From: Trichopria drosophilae
Lineage: Eukaryota; Arthropoda; Insecta; Hymenoptera; Diapriidae
Assembly: GCA_030407085.1 (NCBI GenBank)
Contig: CM059587.1
Location: 37,297,001-37,361,000 of the forward strand
Direction of reading: 5' to 3'
DNA length: 64,000 bases
Shown: positions 37,700-49,786 of the stretch, piece by piece
Numbering within the stretch: the stretch's first letter is position 1
Layout of the letters: every line of letters begins with the position of its first letter
The notes under the pieces: model-generated
What the model was told of the DNA's origin: nothing
Database searches by the model: none
Seen by the model: only the letters and a program-made list of their open reading frames with translations
Translations under genes and position numbers: made by a program

Positions 37700-39280
37700 T
37701 TCGTCTCAGAATACAATTTTTGTAAAAAAATTCATAAAATTTACAATTTGTTAATTATTTAAACAATTATAACATAATAATTAATGATAAATATTGATTT
37801 ATTTATGTTTCCTAGCATGTTTTCTAAGGTATGAAGTAAAAAATTGCAAGAAAATTGATTAATAATTACCTGAAATATGTAAAAAATGCATTACAAAATG
37901 GTGTCGATCTGGATCGACACCGTGCTTGTAAGGGTTAAACGATAATAATACAGTTTTCTGTGAGGATAGTAGTGGGGTTTGGGCATTTCTGGATGGAAAC
38001 AATATCTAGGTTCGCACAGTAAATATATTGGATGACTGCCTGATTTTTGACATAATGCACAGTGTTAACAATGTTCTTAAATCTAATTAACATTAAATTT
38101 ACAGTTGTTTAATGAATCATTTTTTAAATTAATACATCATTAACAAACGTGTTTATAAAATATAATGAACGGTTAATTTACGTACATTAAATTCCCCCGT
38201 TTATCAACACGGATATAGTTAGGATTGTTGACACCAGGCGCGGTCACCAGAACTACACGTTTTTTGTGAGGTTCCCGATGCAGAAATGGGGTTTCAGTTA
38301 GTCATATAGGCATCTGGTACTAGTATTACACAAAGCAACCAAACGTGCATGGAAACAAATATACAAAGCTGTAACGTTATATTTTATTTACTTACATTAT
38401 CAAATTATTTTCTTTCACTATAATTCATGTACAGGTTTATTACATATACATTACATGTAAAAATCATGTTCATGAAATTTAAGAAACGTATATATATTGG
38501 ATTTCATATGCATCGTTATTAAATTTACTATACGTACATAACCAACTGTTTTATTTAGAATAAGTCAATAAGATAATTTTAACAGTGTAACTAATATGAT
38601 AAAAAAACAAGACCTACCTAGATGGAATACAAACTGTACATATGATACGACAACCTACTTTTTTCCATCGACCTTTACTTCTATTTGTTATGCTTAATCT
38701 ATTCCTATACTATTAATCGCGAGGTTGAAAAGAAACGATAAAATCGTAATAGAATCACCATAATCCTTGAGTCGAAAAGTTTAGATACGGAGATGCATAC
38801 ATAAAACAAATCTAGATTCTATTTTCGCGTGTCTTCGGTTGTATGCTGTCAAGTCTAGTATGACGTAATAACAATCAAAATAACACGGAAAAATATATAC
38901 TTGGACTTAAGGAGTTTATATTTTATAGTACTTGAAGGGAGTCTACAGATTCTTATTATACGAAAATATTAAAAGCGTTTTGTGACTGAAGGTTAGATTG
39001 GATAACTGCAGCTGGTATATTGTTGGCACAATGTATTTATAATAGTATAAGAATATGGAGATATGATATGTATGATCGCGTGATCATTTTAAACATGACT
39101 GACATTGGGAAGAAGTTATTCGATCTTGCCGATTCCCGCCCAATTATATACGTAAACCAAATCCATTTTGGTTCATTAGGTTCGATCTACTTATCCCTTA
39201 CTGCATGATTGTCCCTCAACAATTGCAATATTGTACAATGTACGTAAAAATGTATTATTTTTACGCCTTTACCCGGCCTC
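37700..39280. other. AT-rich stretch, no gene
   Basis: Nothing recognised. The frame at 39020-39208 is short and matches no family. Confidence 0.4.
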
Positions 39281-39281
39281 A

Positions 39282-40281
39282 GTTTTCAAATTTTGTTGTG
39301 TGAGAATTTCACTCCTGTTGAGAGTGACTGAGAAAAGCACTCCAATAAGAGTAGATTTAGTGTAATTCGACGAATTTCACTCCGTTAAGGATGTTGGTAT
39401 GGTACGTAGGGAGTCAAATGCTATTTTCGCCCAATTTTGACTAGTTCAGTACCGTTCGGAAGTCCGAAAAATGCTTTTTTATTTATGTACGATACTTGAC
39501 AGGATTGTGTTTATTTCAACAGTTGACATCATCGAATTCAATTCGATGTTTACGATTTTTTGGAAGTCGAATAATGGCTTCTAACCTGCACGATAATGAA
39601 CTTTTGACAACAATTTCATTGAAGTTCTCTTACCTAGTGTAACCAATCGATTTAATTCTTTCTCTCGAACATTTATTATATATTTTTCTTTAATCGACAC
39701 TAATTTTAAGTAAATCTATTTGTTAATTCTGTACAAATCTCGCATATAAAGACTTGAAAAATGTCATTTTACATAAGACACCATGCTAATAGGCACAAAA
39801 TGTTTGTCATAATTTCTCAACACTGAGGTATGCAAATGATTCAACATTTTCAGAGACTTCATTTTATATTCATATTAACGTTTAGTCATTTTTTCGTCAG
39901 AATCTATTTGTTAATTCTTAACCATACCAACCTCCTTAAGGAGAGTCGAGATTTTTACTCTTATCGTAAGAGTGAATGAACAAGTGAAATTTGAAATTTG
40001 TTAGAATTGAATATAAAATTAATATTTTCTCTAATATTGTGAATTCGATGAATTTGTTTTGGCCTAAAGAAAAACCATGAAAGAAATAACTTAATTGAAT
40101 TAATTTTTTCTTGTAGCGTTAAAATAACGGGTTCAAATACACTCACTTTACTAGAGTAATGTATCACTCCTAGAATAGAGTGAAATAATGTCACCCTTTA
40201 CAAAAGTGAATATTCAATACGGAGTAGCTCGGTTTTCGCTCCATTAGAGTGGCTTTTCACTCTATGAAATTTAGAGAGTAC
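39282..40281. mobile_element. CACTC-family element, split by a TTAA element
   Basis: Border sequences are loosely inverted (AAATTTTGTTG then GAATTTCACTCC on the left; AAATTTCATAGAGTGAAAAG in reverse complement on the right). The interior is full of CACTC and GAGTG words, like the MITEs at 24974 and 55313. Removing the inserted TTAA element rejoins TTTCACTCCGTTAA and GGAGAGTC and restores the word pattern. Outer borders are approximate. Confidence 0.55.
39389..39935. mobile_element. Nested element, 547 bp, TTAA target duplication
   Basis: TTAA is present on both sides (39385-39388 and 39936-39939). The termini are inverted: GGATGTTGGTATGGTA and GGAGGTTGGTATGGTTAA (reverse complement of the right end). 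A direct repeat of TCTATTTGTTAATTCT lies inside (about 39716 and 39903). TTAA duplications are made by piggyBac and Kolobok transposases. No transposase is encoded here. Confidence 0.8.
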
Positions 40282-40563
40282 GAGAATTAGGTCCATTCAC
40301 TGAAAAAACGAGTACTTTTTTTTAAGACAGATGTGTCCTATTCAAGATGTTCATGGCACGAAAACGTATTGATGAAAGGTATGTATAGAAAAGCTGACAA
40401 ATAAAACACTAGCTGGTAAAAGAGCCCAGAGTGAGAAACCCAATGTTAAAACGCCGGGCTGGATAAAAATTAATTAAATTATGAAAACAAGTTTTTGATC
40501 TGTCGATTTTTTTACTAACCCATGCATTTCCGCCGGTTTAGAAGTCAAAGAATCTTAGAATAT

Positions 40564-41778
40564 GACACTTTTGTCTCCAAGGAAGATACTTATCGTTACG
40601 GTGGTGTCAGAATCCAGATAACAAAGGGACCTCTTAAAGAAGTCTTTCAGATTTTCGAAAAATTGTATGACTTCTTAAATGTTCACAAAGAGCTCATACA
40701 TGGATCTGCAAGATGACTGATGTGTCGAATTTTAAGCTGTACAAGACCTCTTAACTATATGGTCTTGTAAAATAGCGTTTACAATCAGTAGAAAATAACA
40801 TTTAATTAAAAATTATATTTCTTAGAATTATAAATTTTATTTTTTCCCATTATATACATTTTGCATTATATAGTATTGCAATTAGTAATAACTTTTTGAG
40901 GGATTTATTTTTGCGTAATTTATCGATATCAAGAAAAATTTAGACAACAATAACTTTATATAAAATGAAAATTGTACAAAAATAATTAAAAAATTGTGGT
41001 ATAACTTGCTAAATACTCAAAGAACTGTATCTGAAGTAAATGTTGCGTGATTACATTTTTGGATTCGATCGCGACCTAGTGTCGATGGAAGAATCACAGT
41101 TCTCGTAGGGATCGTTGTACCAAAAGAGAGGTCCAATATGAAATAAATATTAGATCTTAAGTATAAGACTTCGAGATTAATTTGTAAAGATGTCATAGTC
41201 ATTAAAAAGTAATTTAAAAAATCAATAAAGCGTAAGATTTTTATAAGGTAGGGTATAATAGACGGGTTTTGCGGGTCGTTAAACACGAATTTGGGATATA
41301 TATCATTATTGATCGTAATAAAAAAGTGCATGGTACTTGTCGGTTGTTTCTGAAGTATTTGGATATTAATCTATTTTCAAAACCTTAAATTCCGTCCAAC
41401 ATGGCGGATGAAAATGCGAATTTTTATTCTTGCCGGTTGAAATTCATTACTCGGAGTTTTTTGGGGTCGATGATCAAGATACAGTAATCAGATTATTGAT
41501 ATATTGTAAGAAATATAATTTTTAATTTAATGTTATTATTTTATACTGAGTGTAAAAGTGCTTAAATAAGGACCTTTCATAAAACCGCATAGTTATAGAG
41601 GCGTTATACAGTTTAAAAATCGACGCATATGTCTTCTTAAATCTCACTTTATAAACTTTTTGTGAACATTTAGAAAGTCACATCATTTTTAGGAGATCTG
41701 AAAGTGCTCTTAAAGAAGTCTCTTTGTTATCTGGATTCGGACACCGTATCAAGTATCTTACTTCAAGACAAAAGTGTC
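40564..41778. mobile_element. Foldback element, copy A of the AAGACCTCTTAA family (1215 bp)
   Basis: Arms of about 270 bp (40564-40832 and 41508-41778) are inverted copies. They start GACACTTTTGTCT on both sides and contain GAATCCAGATAACAAAG and AAATGTTCACAAA. The interior (about 41030-41140) matches copies B and C through GATTCGATCGCGACCTAG and ATGGAAGAATCACAG. It also holds relics of the 121-bp module (about 41265 and 41400-41480). No protein is encoded. Confidence 0.75.
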
Positions 41779-42579
41779 TTTTAATATGCATATAATTTAT
41801 TACTTTTTACTGTTTGCATATTCTGTGATTCTGGGATCAGTGATTATAAAGTTGCGTCAGAACTGTTTTTTAATAATTTTATATATCTACTACATGTTAA
41901 ATCATTTTACAGTAAAAGTGTTTCTTGACACAGCTGCAATGAATAAACTCTATAATAATGCCTTCATTACCCTGAGTAGTGTATTTTATTCCTGCAAGTA
42001 GACATTTTATTGACATGATTAGCGATGTATACAGTGCTATACCATTTTTCTGCCTTCTACTCCATGCTTAAAAAATTATAATATTAAAAATTATTATTCA
42101 ACATTATCTTAAATAACAGGCTTAAATCACAAAAAAAAATCGAAATTGTAAAAAAAAAATTTTTTTAAGTAAAATAAAATTGAATAAAAAAGGTTTTCAT
42201 TAAAATCATTCTTTCAAATAAAATAAAACACTGAAATAGTAAACAAAATATAATATTTACAAAATTAAACAAAAAAATGTACATACACAAAAAAAATAAA
42301 AAGAAGTAGTGTAAAATCCTACCGTAATTCTTCACCCGGTGCACTCTGAGGTTACGTATTTTATGATAAAGTTTATTAACAATTTAAGGGGGTAAGAAAT
42401 TAGTAACAAACAATATTATACCGATTTATTTGTTTCAATGCTATACCGATTTCAAACTCATTCTTTATCGTTCATAGATATATTACAAAGAGTATTAAAA
42501 TGTATATATAAGAATCTAACTGCCATTTTGATTTCTGCTAGAATGAAAATTCGTATTTTCGTCTGGCATATTGGATTCG

Positions 42580-42745
42580 CACTTTTTTATTTCGAAAATC
42601 TGACAACGAATTCGTGATCAGCGTTCTATGAAACTACCAAGTAATGAATTTTAACCGGCTAGAATAAAAATTAGCAATTTCTTCCGTCATATTGGAGCGC
42701 CATTTTGTATTTCAAAAATCTGATAAAGGATTCGTGATTAGGGAC
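42580..42745 (-). repeat. Two inverted copies of the 121-bp module
   Basis: TCTGACAACGAATTCGTGATC at 42600 and TCTGATAAAGGATTCGTGATT at 42720 are 120 bp apart, with cognate CCATTTTGTATTTC words. They are clearly diverged from the versions at 37 and 62 kb. Confidence 0.6.
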
Positions 42746-42887
42746 CCAAAAAAAGAGCCGTATATACGATGGCTTATTAAATTTCGCGGGCCGTATCCTT
42801 CTCAGCACTTTTGGCCCACTTTCTTACATTAACTGACGGGACGAAGAGGTTAAGATTTCTTTTTTCAATTAATGACAATTAAGATAT

Positions 42888-44612
42888 CTTTAAGAGGTCT
42901 TTTTCAAGATATGTTTGGAAAGAGATCAGAGCGACCTCTTTAAGAGGTAATGTCGTTTTTGGGAACTTTAAAATTGACAAACATTATTACTGCTCGAATG
43001 TATGTAACCTGCAGAATTTTGGTTAAAGCAAAACGTTGGTTGCACATTGCCAAGTTAACGAAGGGAAATAATAAAAAATAGACATTAAACACGACACTTT
43101 CAGCTTCAAAATTGCATTCATTTCATTTCCACAACGGCATTTGTCTTTGAACTATGCTCCATTTACTAAAATAATTTTGGCAAAAATTTGCTTCTAATTT
43201 ATGCTTTGATTTGTGTATTCACGATTTTGTCCAACTTTTCTTTACAAACACTTATTTATTGTACACAAAATAATAGGATTTTTTCAATTTGATATATTTC
43301 GAAAAAATCGCCCTAACTAAAAAATGTTTAAGGAAAAATGAGTTTCATTTTTTAGTCACCTATTACTGACATTTTTTAGCAGCAAATAATTGTTATTTCA
43401 TTTTAGTGACACTGCTTTTTTTTACTGGGATTATTTTGACGAGCTTTACAAAAATTAAAAGCTCGTGGTGTTTTTTTGGAAGAAAGCAAAATATTATGCA
43501 CAAGTATGCATAAAAATGATTTGTACTATTAGTTATATTTTCGATTGTATTGCAAATGAAGTTAATCGTATAGTTTATATAAATACATAAAATTATTATG
43601 CCCGTAATTCAAAATTTTACGTATCCAAATTTATATCAGAAAATTATTACAGTAACAAAAAAACAGTGTCAATAAAATAAGGTAAACAAATGTTAATGCT
43701 AAGAATTTGAAAAAATTTCAGGTAATAGATAACTAAAAAATGAAACTTTTTGTTCCTTAAAAATTTGTTAAATAGCGCCATTTTCTCCAGATATAACAAA
43801 GTGGAAACAAATTAATATTATTTTGTTAAAAATTGAATAAGTCTTTCTAAACAAATATTAGACAAAATCGCGTATACACAAATTAAATTTGACATGATGA
43901 ACTTGCGATCCCACTTTGTAATGAAGCCAATTGAAAATTAAAAATAAAAAATTAAAAAGCTCAGTCCTAATAAGATATCTTCAAAAAGACGTCCTGAAGA
44001 GGTCTTAATTATCATAATCTATAAAACGAGCTTTTAAAGATGTTTTACTTAGGACTTCTTAAAATCGCAATCTCGAAGATGTCTCATGTTTGAAGTCGTA
44101 AATCTATCTGTGTTTCTTCTGCAGACACCAGGTGGCTATTGAATCCAAAAATGAGATCGCGCGATATTTACTTGATATTCAGACCGATAGATTTTATAAG
44201 CTGCACTGACCAAATAAGTGCCTTTACGATATTTAGCCAGTGTTATCACAGTTTTGTATTATTATTGCATGATCCCATTCTATTGAATGTAATCACCATC
44301 CAATATATAAATATACAAACTGTAAAAATGAACTCAGGTAAAAAGACATATCAATTAATAATTAAGGTACAAAAATAGAATCTACAATTTTTAGAAATTT
44401 GCTTGTCATTTATATTGTTTATTTGATACGACAAAGCTCTCAAATAAGACCTCTTTTCTGAGACCTCATATTTGAGAGGTCTTATAGAGCTCTTAAAATT
44501 GACGCATAATTCTTCTTAAAGATTACCGTAAGAGCTCGTTCTGATAAGTATTTAAGACATCTTACAATTTATAAAACCTCTTAAAAAGCTCTTTAAGATA
44601 TCTTTTTGGTGT
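42888..44612 (+). mobile_element. Foldback-type element, copy B of the AAGACCTCTTAA family
   Basis: The left border has AAGATATCTTTAAGAGGTC and the right border AGCTCTTTAAGATATCTT. The two are inverted over about 85 bp. Internal words are ATAAAACGAGCTTTTAAAGA, TTAGGACTTCTTAA, GTGTTTCTTCTGCAGAC and AGATCGCGCGATATTTAC. About 43995-44500 matches copy C (60855-61535) in inverse orientation. A separate foldback occupies the left half. The 79-codon frame at 44139 is repeat sequence, not a gene. Confidence 0.65.
43190..43890. mobile_element. Foldback nested in copy B
   Basis: Arms of about 240 bp (43190-43430 and 43645-43890) are inverted copies. They share GTTTCATTTTTTAGT, TTAAGGAA, TACACAAATTAAA-like and ACAAAATCGCGTATACACAA-like words, and GACACTG followed by TTTTTTTTACTG toward the centre. 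The ends decay gradually and no target duplication was found. Confidence 0.65.
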
Positions 44613-47287
44613 GTGGGTTACTAAGATGTTCAGTGAACCTTTTGCAATATTACATAAAATCATTTGGATGCATGTGAATTAATATTTTGAATATATTACT
44701 TTAAATAAGTAGGAATTCGTTATATTAATTCTGTTATTGCACGTTATCTGGGGATCATAACGATATGGTAACGGGATGGCCCTTGACTTTCATTGACCAC
44801 CTACACGTAGTGCTCATCCCCTGTCTTTTACGCGAAATCGCTGGAGGACACTTCCTTTCCTTCATTTTACTGTCTGTATATCTGAAGTATGACATTTAAT
44901 ACTAATTTTATTATCTTGAATAAATAATAAAATACATTGTCCTATTATTAGTTGACAAATGTTAATTGTAAAGTTCAAAGCAAACCACAATTAAGTCATC
45001 CACTCAAATAAAATTTGTTAATGAAAATGTGTTTATTCTTGCAGAAAATCCGGATTAAAAGAGATTTTATTAAATACCAAATCACACAGTCGCGTTTGTT
45101 TTGAAAAGCTGGCATTTTATTTCATTGTTAACTTTAAAATAAAATAAAATCGAACCATGTATATTTTAAATGATAACAAAGATAAAAGAATCCACAATAG
45201 TTTCATCCGTTACCAAAATGTAAAATGTGTCAGTATATTAGAACAATCCTATATTTTTTGTTATTTTTACAGTTCTAAACTTTAAAATTTGAAATGCCAA
45301 ACCGTTCATTAGCATGAGTGAAATCCAAAACTGTAATTGAATCGCACAAAGTAAAATGTGATGTTTTTTTGTACATGTAAATTGTCCACGAATAATTACC
45401 ATCCGATATTTCAGACTATTCCAGCAATCAGGAATTTGGAATATTTTAATCGTTGAATTAAAATGCTGCCAAATGAAAAAGTAGCAGACATATAAAACGA
45501 CTACTTATCCACGACTGGTGCCATGTCAAGGATTTAGCGTATTATTCGAAAAGATCTGACATTTCATGAAAGTTTCGATATTTGCATGGATTACAGTAGC
45601 GCTTACAGTGGATTTAAGAATCAGATAAGCCAATGGACTTTTGTGAATAATAGCAGGGAGGGGGAATTGTACAATAGTACCGAGGATTCATCCGAAAAAA
45701 CATTTTATCTGTATTTTTCGATCGAAAAACTCGTAAAGCACATTTATTGGCATTTTCCTTTAATCGTCGCGAGTAAAAATATTTATCTTTGGATGCAGAA
45801 GGTATTTCAAACTACAAAGCAAGATAATAAATCTGCCAATAATTTGTCCGCTAAAGATACCAATTTCTTACGCTTGACTGCACAAGGTTTATCAATTTTT
45901 CCTATTCATTAATCTTTTCCATATTTCCCAGTGTCCATTTGACTTATTGTTATTACTATTTATTATTACGAATTTTTCATGCAATTTGACGTTCATTATC
46001 CTTCAAGTTGTATAAAAATCTTGATAGCGAGGGACGTCTCTGTGACACGTGACCTAACAATCAGTTTCACTTCGTCTTGCTGTGGCCATTAGAGCGTTTA
46101 CAAAAATCATTATTTTATAGAAGACATGAAATATTGAGCATTTCTTGAATAAAAGTTCAACGGGAGTGCACAATTGGGAACAAAATCTAGATTTGTAAAG
46201 AACAATTATCTTAGTTGAAATAAACGAAGAGAATAAATGAATCCAACTTTAAACGAATTATATTCAACGTCAATTTAAATAAATTAAGTGAACGTTGACT
46301 TATTTCCGCTGATTCGAATTACTTTTACAGTCGCAACAAAAAAAAAACCATTAAAGAAAGCTCGCAATGAAAATACAAAACAACGTCGTTGAGATCGATT
46401 AACTGGGAAATAAATCTTTTCAATTAAATTTAATGAAAGAACGCACGATGTCAAATTTTCATTTTGCATTTTAACATTTGCGGTAGAGGATTTTCCGTTG
46501 AGTTGTTTCATCACATTTCCATATTCAATGGAGTTTTTCGCAAATAATACCGACAGGAACTCCGAATACATTAAAAAGAAATGTACACATTTTACTCGGT
46601 ACGTATATGCGTGTCTGTTCGCGGCGATAGAAAACAAAATTAAAAGCAAGAACAAAAAGCTTCGTTTATAATAGAAGTAACCGCGAAAATAATCTCGTGA
46701 ATTTGCATAAACCCGTATTTTAATTTTGCGGATTTATTGCAACGAGAAGTAGACAATAAAATGTATGTTCTTTATCTCCTATCTGAATATAAACATACAG
46801 GTAAAAAGATGTCATAGGAGCTTATATTGTTAGTAAAAGGTTGGATTTTTATAAGCTGCAATTTTAAAAAACGTATTTTTGTCCTCTGACTTTCATATTA
46901 TAAAAATATATCTCGAGTATTTTTGTACATCGTTAGTTTATCATTCTTACTAAATATTAAAAAGATGTCTAATTCACCATTTCAAGTTGTCATAAACTCT
47001 GTACCTAATAAAGAGGATATATATTTAATTCATGAGATGTACAAAACGTCGTAAAGTTATCATGTCAAAAGGTCGTGTTTAAACAAAAATACATTTGTAG
47101 GTATCGAATAAAATGTGTAACATTATTATGGTGTGTGTTATTGTGAAAAGTATTTCCGTTAGGGATGGGAATGCTAACTGGACATTTGGGTGCGTTAAAA
47201 CTCGTTTTTTACTTTTGAATGCATTTTTATTAATTTTTGTGTGAACGCTTAAAGTTTCAATTTTTAATGAAAAAGTGTAATTTTTCA
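44613..47287. other. AT-rich stretch, no gene accepted
   Basis: It contains the two longest ATG or near-ATG frames in AT-rich DNA here (108 codons at 45586-45912 plus; 123 codons at 46284-46655 minus). Both are within chance expectation for 64 kb of this composition and neither matches a family that I know. Confidence 0.4.
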
Positions 47288-48282
47288 CACGGAAAAAACT
47301 TAATGGTTCAACCAACTCAAAAAATAGCAAATTCAGCTAGCAACATAGCAAAAATGTTGGGTACATAAACCTCAGAAGTTTTTTTAGTTGCTGCAACTAT
47401 TTCCTGATTGTTATTCTATAACCAAAAGAAATAGTTGAAATAACTATTTTAATTCCTTAATTAAACTATTCCAATTTGTAAATTGGAAACAGCTTACCTT
47501 CCGTTTTAACCAATTAAAATAATAATTATGAATGATTGAAATAACTAAAAAAGTAGTCAACTATCTTTTTGTTTGTTAATATATTACTTGCGTTAGAACA
47601 CTGACAAAAGAAAGCACTGTGGGAAAATATATCAGTTCTTTGACTTAATGAACTAATATTTCATTTAATGGCTACTATCGATTATTTGGTTCGATATCAC
47701 TGTTTCCTTCTCAAACATTGAATGTTAACTAACCTCAAATTTCCATATTCTGTCAATTCTCAGGTTTCTAAAATGTCTTTAACACTTATTTACATGTTAA
47801 CCATTTTCTCGACAAAATTGAAAATACGATTATTGAACTTACTACGGTCGTCTTCACGTGACTTCATTTATTTACCGAATTTATTTCGTGATTACCGATT
47901 GGTAGCAATAAATTCTAAATATTCTACAGTGAATCCTATCACATTTCCCGACATCGAACAAGATGTGTTGTATTTATTACACAATAAAGTCATTAAATTT
48001 AATTAAAAAATAGTTAAAGTTTCTGAAAATTATTCGCTCAACAACGGAAATAACTGACGTTACTAAATAACTTTGTTAAGATGAATCTCGTAACCACTTA
48101 AAAATAGTTGATCCGGCTATATGACATTACTAAGATAGCAATAAAGAGTCATTTTTTGTATTCAAACATTTAACAAATTTGAAATAGTTCGTTCAACCAT
48201 ATTGGTTTGTCATCGTTACAAACTAGTTACTTGCGTCAGTTATTTTTCACATAGTTAAATCAACTATTCTTTTTTTCCCGTG
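47288..48282. mobile_element. Non-autonomous element, about 995 bp, CACGGAAAAAA termini
   Basis: The left end reads CACGGAAAAAACTTAATGG and the right end, in reverse complement, CACGGGAAAAAAAGAATAG. The sub-terminal and internal sequence is packed with AATAGTTGA, CAACTATT and AGTTGCTGCAACT palindromic words. The target duplication is not clear (at most CA). No coding content. The AGTTG-rich block at 9140-9260 may be a fragment of the same family. Confidence 0.6.
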
Positions 48283-49525
48283 CAGTTTTTTTTGTGACAG
48301 TTCCCGCTTCAACATTCTTAAAATGAATCCCCTGCTGTTTTCAAGGGCTATAAAAATCTTGTTTCAAATGCCCATAAAAAATTACATAGGATTATAATAA
48401 TCAAAGAAAAAAAAACAACAAAACCGTAAAATGTCGTTTCTTTAGTCAGACGATCTTTTAAAAGCATTAATAAAAGATTACATATTATAATTAATTCTAT
48501 AGTCCTTTTGATTAATTAAAATATACTATAACTGAGTTAAAAATAATTAGTTTTAGTTGAATTCAAATTACATTAACATTAACGTGAATCAGACAAAGGA
48601 AAACCATTTTCTATATTTTTGTTACGTTTTATTCGATAAATATGTTTTTCAACGACCGTCATGTTTTTAACGTTTTTTTAAATGAAATGCCTTTGTAGTA
48701 GACTACAGAAAAATAGAACTTTCATAGAAATCCAAAAAGATTTATTTATTGTTATTGTTTATATTAACCTACAATTTGCGTAAATTGAATAAAAACATTG
48801 AATTTCAAACAAATTAAAATTAAAATTTCGAATTGAAAGAGTACTGTTTCTGAAACCAGAGTACAAAATAAATACAACAAAAAATTATTTTTAAAAATGA
48901 AAAGAAAATGAAATATTTATTTTCAGTTGACTTATAGGTCATTTCAATCTCAAGGAATTCAAAACTCAGCGGAAAACATATTTTTTAATGTTTTTGAAAA
49001 ATGTAGCAATGTATTACGGTTGTATATTTTTAAATTCCAATATATTAATGTTCTACAAGATTTGACACAACGTTTATAAAAAGTAGATTTGGTGGAATTT
49101 AAAGCAAGAATTCTAATTCAAAAATATCATTGAACAATTGAAAAAAAAAGTTTTATCGTTAGGAATTTCAACTTCAAGCGTCTCGTGGGCCAGATTAAAA
49201 TAAAATAAAATAAAAATAAACATAGGTCATTGTTTATGAATAATTGTCCAGAATTGATTTAAAAACATCATAATTTCTTTTAACCGCGCTAGAATAAGTA
49301 ATTTTTCTACGAGTCTACATTTCACGCAAACCATAAAGACAAATATTTAGTACTAAATAGATTCATAATTTTTTTCTGTGGTTCAATACCGATGCATTTG
49401 ATAAATGTTTGACGAACATTTGAAAAACTTATTTTTCCGAACAAAATATAGCAAAACACAAAATAGAAGACGGTTTTCTTTTGTTTGGTTCATGTTAACG
49501 TCAATGTAGTTTAAAAATTTAAATA
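48283..49525. other. AT-rich stretch, no gene
   Basis: Nothing recognised. Confidence 0.4.
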
Positions 49526-49786
49526 CAGTAGTCCCCATTCTAAGTTATACTGTCGGTTCTTTCAAAATGGCGGACGATTCTCCAAAGTTATAGCCCCTCA
49601 CTATCCCCACTCCCGTATCTTTGTTTATATCCATGCAATGGGTGCTTCTGTGTGCGAGTGTGGCTCAGCAAAACAATGTGGTGGGGGAAGGAGAGGAAGA
49701 AACTGGTATAACTTTGGAGAAGGCCAATCTATAACTTAGGTTAGACATATAACTTTGGATGGTATAACTTAGGGTGGGGACTACTG
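49526..49786. mobile_element. MITE, 261 bp, TA target duplication, CAGTAGTCCCC termini
   Basis: Inverted ends are CAGTAGTCCCCATTCTAAGT and, from the right, CAGTAGTCCCCACCCTAAGT. TA flanks both ends (49524-49525 and 49787-49788). This fits a Tc1/mariner-type non-autonomous element. The interior contains AAAATGGCGGACGA, a word shared with the 121-bp module, and several TATAACTTTGGA words. Confidence 0.85.

Noticed and set aside
44139..44378. Frame similar in peptide to one at 61133-61360 (minus)
   Set aside because: Both lie in copies of one non-coding repeat family. Copy A has no equivalent open frame.
45586..45912. 108-codon ATG frame, plus strand
   Set aside because: At the base composition of this window one or two frames of this length are expected by chance over 64 kb in six frames. 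No domain is recognisable and no splice or signal context supports it.
46284..46655. 123-codon frame, minus strand
   Set aside because: It starts at TTG, shows no known motif, and its length is near the chance limit.
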